A DNA stretch of 29,502 nucleotides from Sulfurovum sp. (GTDB lineage Bacteria > Campylobacterota > Campylobacteria > Campylobacterales > Sulfurovaceae). This document shows positions 23,822 through 29,502 of the stretch, one piece after another (the first letter of the stretch is position 1; each line of letters starts with the position of its first letter). The translations under genes and the position numbers were made by a program. Location of the stretch: assembly GCA_023955225.1 (NCBI GenBank), contig JAGSGJ010000025.1, forward strand, positions 1 through 29,502. The letters are read 5' to 3'. The notes under the pieces are model-generated. The model ran no database searches, was not told where the DNA came from, and worked only from the letters and a program-made list of their open reading frames with translations.

Positions 23822-24352
23822 ATGTTTGACGCTACTACGATATTGGGTTATAAAGGTAATGGAAAAGCAGTTATCGGTGGTGATGGACAAGTCACCTTTG
23901 GTGATACTGTACTCAAAGGTAATGCCACGAAAATACGTACACTTCATGACGGAAAAGTATTGGCAGGGTTTGCAGGAAGTACTGCAGATGCATTTAATCT
24001 TTTTGATATGTTTGAAGGAATACTTGCTGAAAAAAGAGGTGATCTTTTTAAGTCAGTTATCGGATTTTCTAAAATGTGGAGAAAAGACAAACATTTACGC
24101 CAGCTTGAAGCGATGATGATTGTGCTTAACCAGGAGCATATCTTTATACTTTCTGGTACAGGTGATGTAGTAGAACCAGAAGATGGGAAGATAGCAGCTA
24201 TAGGGTCTGGTGGAAACTATGCCATCTCTGCAGCACGTGCTTTAGATAAACATACAAATCTTGATCCAAGAGAACTGGTACAAGAGTCACTTGAAGTTGC
24301 CGGTGAACTTTGTATCTATACGAATAAAAATATCAAAATATTAGAACTGTAA
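23822..24352 (+). CDS. hslV: HslV (ClpQ) peptidase subunit
   Basis: A 176-aa proteasome-type threonine protease that forms the double hexamer degraded-substrate chamber of HslUV. The start is MFDATTILGYKGNGK, so a four-residue prefix must be removed to expose the catalytic Thr5, as in other Campylobacterota. GGDGQVTFGDTVLKGNATKIR and the GSGGNYAISAARAL motif are family hallmarks. It is tightly coupled to rplI (2-bp gap) and hslU (9-bp gap). Confidence 0.96.
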   Translation: MFDATTILGYKGNGKAVIGGDGQVTFGDTVLKGNATKIRTLHDGKVLAGFAGSTADAFNLFDMFEGILAEKRGDLFKSVIGFSKMWRKDKHLRQLEAMMIVLNQEHIFILSGTGDVVEPEDGKIAAIGSGGNYAISAARALDKHTNLDPRELVQESLEVAGELCIYTNKNIKILEL

Positions 24353-24361
24353 GGAAGGGCA

Positions 24362-25690
24362 TTGGATAATTTAACACCTAAAGAAATAGTCACTTACCTT
24401 GATAAGTATGTCATAGGACAAGATGAAGCAAAAAAAACTATTGCTGTGGCACTTAGAAATCGTTACAGACGTATGCAACTCACTCCGGAGATGCAGCAGG
24501 ATGTAACACCTAAAAACATATTGATGATAGGTAGTACCGGAGTTGGTAAAACAGAGATAGCCAGACGTTTAGCCAAAATGATGAACCTTCCATTCATAAA
24601 AGTGGAAGCCAGCAAGTACACTGAAGTAGGGTTTGTCGGACGAGATGTTGAGTCAATGATACGTGATTTGGCCGCAACTTCAATGAGCATAGTACGTGAA
24701 AGTGAAAATGAGAAAAATAAAGAGAAGATACAAAACTATATAGAAAATAAGATCATAGAAAAACTTCTCCCTCCACTTCCTGCTGGAGCAAGTGAACAAA
24801 AGAAAGCAGAGTATGAAGCCTCTTTTGCCCGTATGCAAGAGAAGTATGCTAACGGTGAACTTGATCATCTAAAAATCAAAGTAGAGATGCCAAACAACCC
24901 AACAATGCCAGAAGAGGGACTTCCCCCACAGATGATACAAGTACAAGAGTCTATTGTGAAAGTCTTAGGTGGCATGGGTAAAAAAGGCCCTGAAAAAGAG
25001 GTTTCTGTTAAAGATGCCAAAAAGATCTTGGAATCTGAAGCAAGCGAAAAACTTCTTGATGAAGAAGATCTTAAATCTCTTGCTCTTGAAAAAGTAGAGA
25101 AGGGTGGCATCGTATTTCTCGATGAGATAGACAAGGTGGCTGTAGCTTCTAACTCTCAAAGCAGACAAGACCCAAGTAAAGAGGGTGTACAAAGGGATCT
25201 TCTTCCTATTGTGGAAGGTTCAGCTGTGAATACGAAGTTAGGTATAGTAAATACAGACCATATACTTTTCATCGCTGCAGGTGCATTTCATGTAAGTAAA
25301 CCTAGTGATCTTATGCCAGAACTTCAAGGACGTTTTCCCTTACGTGTTGAACTTAATAGCTTAGATGAAGAGACTTTATATCGTATCTTGACTGAACCAA
25401 ATAATGCACTTATAAAACAGTATGAAGCATTGATGAAGGTTGAAGGTGTTGAGTTGATTTTTGATGAAGAAGCACTTAGAGCCATCGCACACTATTCACT
25501 GCTTGCAAATGAAAAGACCGAAGACATAGGTGCGAGACGTTTGCATACAGTGATGGAAAAGATATTGGAAGAGATCAGTTTTTCTGCAGATGAACACAAT
25601 GGTGAAAAAGTAAATATAGATAAATCACTGGTCGACGAGAAGATAAGTAAAGTGGTTGAAGATGAAGATGCAACCCGTTATATACTATAA
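24362..25690 (+). CDS. hslU: HslU (ClpY) ATPase subunit
   Basis: A 442-aa AAA+ unfoldase that feeds substrates to HslV. Walker A is GSTGVGKT (57-64), Walker B IVFLDEID (250-257), and the GYVG-type pore loop region is seen at EVGFVGRDVE. The I domain (about 108-240) and the sensor-2 arginine region EDIGARRLHT are present. The C-terminus ATRYIL is the tail that docks into HslV. The start is TTG 24362, supported by GGAAGGG (24353-24359) and by the protein beginning MDNLTPKEIV as usual. Confidence 0.96.
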   Translation: MDNLTPKEIVTYLDKYVIGQDEAKKTIAVALRNRYRRMQLTPEMQQDVTPKNILMIGSTGVGKTEIARRLAKMMNLPFIKVEASKYTEVGFVGRDVESMIRDLAATSMSIVRESENEKNKEKIQNYIENKIIEKLLPPLPAGASEQKKAEYEASFARMQEKYANGELDHLKIKVEMPNNPTMPEEGLPPQMIQVQESIVKVLGGMGKKGPEKEVSVKDAKKILESEASEKLLDEEDLKSLALEKVEKGGIVFLDEIDKVAVASNSQSRQDPSKEGVQRDLLPIVEGSAVNTKLGIVNTDHILFIAAGAFHVSKPSDLMPELQGRFPLRVELNSLDEETLYRILTEPNNALIKQYEALMKVEGVELIFDEEALRAIAHYSLLANEKTEDIGARRLHTVMEKILEEISFSADEHNGEKVNIDKSLVDEKISKVVEDEDATRYIL

Positions 25691-25802
25691 ATTAGGACGT
25701 AAGAGAGCAAAGCTCCAATTACTGTGTTGACTCTATGTCTCGCTGAAGCTATAGACTGCGATAAATTCAGCAGTAGGCTCAAGTGATTAGTCACTTAAAA
25801 GG
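25691..25802 (+). repeat. structured intercistronic element, copy B
   Basis: This sits between the hslU stop and the era ribosome binding site. The first hairpin is GAGC-AAA-GCTC (25705-25715). A longer-range stem joins TACTG (25720-25724) to CAGTA (25771-25775). There is an extra small hairpin, GTCT (25737-25740) with AGAC (25753-25756), not seen in copy A. The core TTCAGCAGTAGGCTCA (25766-25781) is identical to copy A. The terminal hairpin is AAGTGA-TTAG-TCACTT (25781-25796), followed by AAAAGG (25797-25802). Pair changes relative to copy A preserve each stem. Confidence 0.65.
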
Positions 25803-25810
25803 AAAAATAA

Positions 25811-26719
25811 ATGTTCGATCATGAAAATGAAAAAGTAGATACAAAAGCCGGATTTGTTGCAGTTGTAGGAAGACCTAATGCAGGAAAAAGTACATTGCTC
25901 AATCATATAGTAGGTGAAAAGCTTGCGATGGTTTCAAAAAAAGCACAAGCAACACGTAAACGTATGAATATCATTGTGATGCATGGAGATGCACAGATCA
26001 TTTTTGTAGATACTCCAGGTATACATGAAAAAGAAAGATTACTCAACAAGTTTATGTTAGATGAAGCACTGAAGGCTATGGGTGACAGTGATCTTATTAT
26101 TTTTCTTGCTCCTATAACAGACAAACTGACAGAATATGAAAAGTTTTTGAAATTGGCTCAAGCAAAAGGTGTAAAGCACATCGTTGTTCTCACTAAAATC
26201 GATCATGTAAAGCAGGGTGACATTTTAGCTAAGCTGAGTGAATATCAGAAATATCAAGAATATTTTGAAGCGATCATTCCATTTTCTGTCAATAAAAAAG
26301 TAGGTAAAAAACAACTTCTTGATGAGATAAGTAAATATTTGCCAACGTCACCTTTTTTGTATGACCCTGAGATTCTTACAACAGAACATATACGAAATAT
26401 TTATAAAGAACTTATTCGTGAGTCTATCTTTGAAAATTTAAGTGATGAAATACCTTATGAGAGTGATGTTACGATAGAGAAAATAGAAGAGAGTGATACT
26501 TTAGATAAAGTGTATGCAACCATAGTTGTTGAAAAAGAGACACAAAAAGGTATGATCGTCGGTCAAAAAGGTACAGGAATCAAGCGTGTGGGAAAACTTG
26601 CACGTGAACAAATGGAAGTTTTTTCAGGTAAAAAAATATTCTTAGATCTCCATGTATCTGTTAAGAAAGGCTGGAGTAAAAATAAAGATGGTTTAGAAGA
26701 ATTTGGTTATATAATTTAA
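25811..26719 (+). CDS. era: GTPase Era
   Basis: A 302-aa ribosome-assembly GTPase that binds the 3' end of 16S rRNA during 30S maturation. The G1 motif is GRPNAGKS (20-27), G3 DTPG (67-70) and G4 TKID (128-131). The C-terminal KH domain contains the GxxG loop in VGQKGTGIKRVGKLAREQ and ends KDGLEEFGYII. It is the last gene of the rplI-hslV-hslU-era run. It is separated from hslU by structured element copy B, which ends just before its ribosome binding site. Confidence 0.96.
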   Translation: MFDHENEKVDTKAGFVAVVGRPNAGKSTLLNHIVGEKLAMVSKKAQATRKRMNIIVMHGDAQIIFVDTPGIHEKERLLNKFMLDEALKAMGDSDLIIFLAPITDKLTEYEKFLKLAQAKGVKHIVVLTKIDHVKQGDILAKLSEYQKYQEYFEAIIPFSVNKKVGKKQLLDEISKYLPTSPFLYDPEILTTEHIRNIYKELIRESIFENLSDEIPYESDVTIEKIEESDTLDKVYATIVVEKETQKGMIVGQKGTGIKRVGKLAREQMEVFSGKKIFLDLHVSVKKGWSKNKDGLEEFGYII

Positions 26720-26747
26720 AATCTTATGAAAATAATTTTTACACAAT

Positions 26748-26770
26748 CCAATATATAGCCTATATATTGG
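26748..26770. terminator. AT-rich perfect palindrome after era
   Basis: CCAATATATAG (26748-26758) and CTATATATTGG (26760-26770) are exact complements around one base. No T-run follows, so it may be a weak terminator for era or an operator-like site upstream of the pilus operon. Confidence 0.45.
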
Positions 26771-26863
26771 GCCTTAATGTTAAATTAAAGATTAATAATT
26801 AAAAAAAGTTATATTATTAAGAAAGTTTTACATTTTGTAAGATAGTTTTAATATTATAACATA

Positions 26864-26869
26864 TATAAT
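26864..26869 (+). promoter_or_regulatory. probable -10 box of the pilM-N operon
   Basis: A perfect TATAAT in a very AT-rich stretch, 25 nt upstream of ATG 26895, with GGAAG (26884-26888) as the ribosome binding site. Confidence 0.5.
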
Positions 26870-26894
26870 TGTTCAACAAACAAGGAAGTTTAAA

Positions 26895-28427
26895 ATGTTT
26901 TTGAAAAAAAGCCCGTCAGAATCGACTGTAAAAAATGTTGTTACTCTGAATGCATACAGAGAGAAAAGTTATGCATTTAAAAATGATCTATTTAAACCTA
27001 TAGATAAGCTCACATATAACACTTCAAACTTTATTACATCATATGTTAGTAATAAAGATATTATTTCTACAACAGTACATTTAAGTAGAAGTATTCCTGA
27101 AGAAGATATTGCCGACATACTTGACATTAAAGCCTATGAAGAGTTAGGTCTTGATCAATCTAATACTTACATTATCTCTTCGACTGAAGTTGAAACTGCA
27201 GGTGAAGAGAGAGAATATCATGTCTTTGTTATTGAACCGGAGTCTCTTGATGAGCTTTATCTCCCTATAAAAGAACAAACAAAATACGTAGACCTTATTG
27301 TTCCTGCACCTCTTCTGTATAAATCACTTTATACGAAAGAGATACTACAAGATAATACTACGCATTGTTTTGTTTATTTTACACAAAATGATGCATTTGT
27401 AACAGTATATTCGAATGGTCAATATCTTTATTCTAAATCAATAGAGTATTCTTTAGAGCAGATCTATGATAAATATTGTGAATCTATAGGTGAGAAAGTT
27501 GATGAAAAAGAATTCTATACTATATTAGAATCAGAAGGTCTCAAAACAACCAATAATGACTATCAACAAAACTTCATGAAGATTTTTGCTGAAGTATTTA
27601 TTACGATCAATGATATTATTATTTATGCCAAAAGAGCTTTTAATTTAGATACGATCGATCAAATGTTTATAGGAAGTGAAAAAGGTCCTATTATTGGTTT
27701 AGATGATTATAGTCAGAACTATTTAGGCTTAAACTCATCAGATTTTAATTTTAATTATCATGTTACAAATGAAGAGTGGTATACAGATCAATTACAATAC
27801 TTGATGCTTTTAAGTTCATTTGATTATATGGAAGATGAGTCTTCGTTAGTTAATTTAACTATGTATCCCAGAGCACCATCATTTGTGAATAGGGCTAGTG
27901 GACAGTTTATTATTTCGACTTTTGCCGCTGTGTCTCTCAGTTTGGCATATCCTCTGGTTTATTTGGTTGGCTCCTATGTGAATGATGCAAAAATTTATGC
28001 GTTAAATATAGAAAATAATAAACTCACAGCTGAATCGACTAAATATAAAAAAATACTTAGTGAGAAAAAAACCAAGATCAAAGGTTTAGATGAAAAGATA
28101 AAAGTATTATCAACTAAGTATGATGGAAAATCAAAGACACTGACTGCTATTTATGATAAAAAGGTAAATTATCGTCTCAAGTCGGGAACATTTCATATTA
28201 TTGCTGAAGAACTTAATAAGTTTGAAGTTAATGTAGATAGGTTAAGAACTGAGAAGGATACGTTGTGGTTATCTTTGGTCAGTACGGATGATAGGAAATT
28301 TACAGAAGTAATTAAATATATGTCTGATACTCATTTTGATGAAATCACTGAGATAAATATTGAAAGAATCCAAAAAGACCCAGGAAACAACTACTACAAA
28401 GGTCTGTTAAAGGTGGAGTTAAAATGA
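26895..28427 (+). CDS. PilM-PilN-type fusion protein (GspL-like)
   Basis: A 510-aa protein with a large cytoplasmic part (1-335), one membrane helix (about 337-360), a coiled coil (about 364-425, Lys/Glu-rich) and a periplasmic domain to 510. This is the layout of GspL, or of PilM joined to PilN, the inner-membrane platform of type IV pili, type II secretion and competence machines. Just before the helix, VNLTMYPRAPSF resembles the PilN NLLP-R segment that normally binds PilM, here in cis. No clear ATP-binding motif is obvious in the actin-like half. The next gene overlaps by 4 bp (ATGA). Which pilus or secretion subtype this is cannot be told from the window. Confidence 0.65.
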   Translation: MFLKKSPSESTVKNVVTLNAYREKSYAFKNDLFKPIDKLTYNTSNFITSYVSNKDIISTTVHLSRSIPEEDIADILDIKAYEELGLDQSNTYIISSTEVETAGEEREYHVFVIEPESLDELYLPIKEQTKYVDLIVPAPLLYKSLYTKEILQDNTTHCFVYFTQNDAFVTVYSNGQYLYSKSIEYSLEQIYDKYCESIGEKVDEKEFYTILESEGLKTTNNDYQQNFMKIFAEVFITINDIIIYAKRAFNLDTIDQMFIGSEKGPIIGLDDYSQNYLGLNSSDFNFNYHVTNEEWYTDQLQYLMLLSSFDYMEDESSLVNLTMYPRAPSFVNRASGQFIISTFAAVSLSLAYPLVYLVGSYVNDAKIYALNIENNKLTAESTKYKKILSEKKTKIKGLDEKIKVLSTKYDGKSKTLTAIYDKKVNYRLKSGTFHIIAEELNKFEVNVDRLRTEKDTLWLSLVSTDDRKFTEVIKYMSDTHFDEITEINIERIQKDPGNNYYKGLLKVELK

Positions 28428-29080
28428 AATTTTTAGAAGATAAATTAGAAGCATTAGATATTTACTTTGCTCCTAAAAAAGAGAGTGAAAAATGGGTAGT
28501 TATTTTAGGGATGGCAGGGCTTATTGCATACCTTGGATATGCATATCTACTACCTTATACTGAAGATTTATACAAAAAAAGTGAACGAAGTAAAAAAAGT
28601 ATACAAAAAAGTATCACAGATAATAATATATATCTAAAGTCCATTACAGTGGGTGGAGATCGTGAATATTATGTGAAGAAATATGATAATGATATCGTTA
28701 ACAAAAAGCAAGAGATAGTTGATGTAACGAATAAGGTTAAATTTATAGATACAAATTTAGAAAAACTGTCTGGTATGTTATTTAATCAAAAGAGTTGGTC
28801 TAAATTTCTCAATTCTATTACGAATAAAGCAGAAATACAGAATGTTGACCTACAATACATAAGCAATAAATATGTGGATGAAAAAACAGGTAGTTTTGGA
28901 CATGTTTTAGAAATAGGCATAGGTTGTAGTGGAAAGTATAAGAATATCGTTAAGTTTATGAATGAACTTGAACAAAATGTTTTGGTTACAGATATTTTTA
29001 AAACTGAATTTAGTTCAGATAGTACTTCATCAGACACTATAGCAGATATTCATATTTCAGTATGGGGGATAAATCACTAA
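28424..29080 (+). CDS. PilO/GspM-like inner-membrane assembly protein
   Basis: A 218-aa protein with a short cytoplasmic N-terminus, one membrane helix (WVVILGMAGLIAYLGYAYLL, about 24-43), a coiled-coil region (about 45-115) and a C-terminal ferredoxin-like domain. That domain ends with VLEIGIGCSGKYKNIVKFMNEL, the usual PilO pattern. It would pair with the PilN half of the preceding protein. Start ATG 28424 overlaps the previous stop, with GGTGGAG upstream. Its own stop overlaps the next start (TAATG), so the operon is translationally coupled. Confidence 0.7.
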   Translation: MKFLEDKLEALDIYFAPKKESEKWVVILGMAGLIAYLGYAYLLPYTEDLYKKSERSKKSIQKSITDNNIYLKSITVGGDREYYVKKYDNDIVNKKQEIVDVTNKVKFIDTNLEKLSGMLFNQKSWSKFLNSITNKAEIQNVDLQYISNKYVDEKTGSFGHVLEIGIGCSGKYKNIVKFMNELEQNVLVTDIFKTEFSSDSTSSDTIADIHISVWGINH

Positions 29081-29487
29081 TGAAAAAGATATTTTTATTA
29101 TTATTACCATTAACAGTGCTAGTATATGCAGATTTATCTGTTGAACAAATACAAAAAATGGTTATACAAATACATGAAAAACGTGAAGGTGTAAAATTAG
29201 TAACATTGGAGACTACAAAAGATCCATTCATAGTAGTAAATGAAGAGAATAATGTTACGACCTTTGCTATCTCGGGGAAAGAAGAAGCAAAATTGGTATT
29301 ACATGCTATTGTGAATGGAAAAGCCTATATTAATGATTCATGGAGTAGTCTTGATGATACTATTATGGGATACACAGTAAAGTATATAGGTCAAAGAGGT
29401 GTGGTACTTCGAAATGGCAATCACGTTAAGAAATTATTTCTTCATGAAAAAAGAGATAATTTTATCAAGTTAGAAGAAAGGTTATAG
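29080..29487 (+). CDS. PilP/GspC-like periplasmic protein
   Basis: A 135-aa exported protein. I place the start at ATG 29080, giving a clean signal peptide (MKKIFLLLLPLTVLVYA) and leaving GGGGGA (29064-29069) as ribosome binding site; an ATG at 29062 would spoil the signal. The mature part has DPFIVV and then strand-rich KLVLHAIVNGKAYINDSW with GYTVKYIGQRGVVLRNG. This is the pattern of PilP or GspC homology-region domains that link the inner platform to the secretin. Unlike PilP it has no lipobox cysteine. Position after the PilO-like gene supports the call. Confidence 0.6.
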   Translation: MKKIFLLLLPLTVLVYADLSVEQIQKMVIQIHEKREGVKLVTLETTKDPFIVVNEENNVTTFAISGKEEAKLVLHAIVNGKAYINDSWSSLDDTIMGYTVKYIGQRGVVLRNGNHVKKLFLHEKRDNFIKLEERL

Positions 29488-29488
29488 A

Positions 29489-29502
29489 ATGAAAAAAGTA
29501 CA
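29489..29502 (+). CDS. start of the next operon gene (partial), perhaps the secretin
   Basis: ATG 29489 begins MKKV right after the preceding stop, with GAAAGG just upstream. Only four full codons are in the window. A secretin is expected here by analogy with pilMNOPQ, but the sequence itself cannot show it. Confidence 0.4.

Noticed and set aside
23447..23947. 166-aa minus-strand frame across rplI and hslV
   Set aside because: It is antisense to two conserved genes. The serine-rich composition is typical of antisense translation of acidic or lysine-rich proteins.
1..29502. CRISPR array, prophage or defence island
   Set aside because: No regularly spaced repeats, cas genes, integrase, phage structural genes or restriction genes are visible; the gene content is core metabolism.

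Overview
The window is about 29.5 kb of low-GC bacterial chromosome with densely packed, mostly housekeeping genes. Gene content and style point to the Campylobacterota (epsilonproteobacteria), most likely a Sulfurovum- or Sulfurimonas-like organism. The evidence is separate glycyl-tRNA synthetase subunits, HslV with the four-residue MFDA prefix before its catalytic threonine, an rplI-hslV-hslU-era run, an MlaA-MlaC-RND set, and promoters that consist mainly of a TATAAT or TAAAAT box. The genus is an inference. No prophage, plasmid, CRISPR array, tRNA or rRNA gene is visible.

Layout. 1-152 is the 3' end of leuB. 246-1406 is a CCA-adding-enzyme-like nucleotidyltransferase whose last codons lie inside a 266-bp MITE-like element (1376-1641). 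1701-6424 carries purU, trmL, a tiny membrane protein, glyS and a stand-alone mnmC2-type oxidase. bpt (minus strand) converges on and overlaps mnmC2. 7224-10473 holds a tRNA1(Val) m6A methyltransferase, a YkgJ-type Cys-cluster protein, a secreted TPR protein and trpC. 10474-10691 is a hairpin-rich spacer. 10692-12807 holds yqeY, an 87-aa unknown, msrB, a membrane-anchored TPR protein and a small CxxC protein. 13052-14771 is pdxJ-pdxA (minus), divergent from a thioredoxin-like gene and argG. 16648-19174 holds a small membrane protein and an M3 oligopeptidase (minus). 19264-23229 is mlaA-mlaC-RND transporter (minus). 23376-26719 is rplI-hslV-hslU-era. 26895 to the right edge starts a type IV pilus / type II secretion-like inner-membrane operon: a PilM-PilN fusion, PilO-like and PilP-like proteins, and the first codons of another gene, probably a secretin.

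Functional themes are RNA maturation and translation (cca, trmL, glyS, mnmC2, trmN6, era, rplI), proteostasis (hslUV, prlC, bpt, msrB), vitamin and amino-acid synthesis (pdxJA, trpC, argG, leuB), lipid trafficking to or from the outer membrane (mla), and a pilus or competence-type machine.

The most novel-looking signals are non-coding. (1) A structured element occurs twice (7920-8011 and 25691-25802). Each copy fills the gap between a stop codon and the next gene's ribosome binding site. Two hairpins per copy keep their fold through compensatory base-pair changes, around an identical 16-nt core. (2) A MITE with imperfect terminal repeats of about 30 bp and a TAA target duplication rewrites the end of the cca-like gene. 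(3) Unexplained hairpin-rich spacers lie at 10490-10680 and 12808-13051. Among proteins, the argG C-terminal extension, the PilM-PilN fusion and the Mla set with an RND partner are worth a second look.
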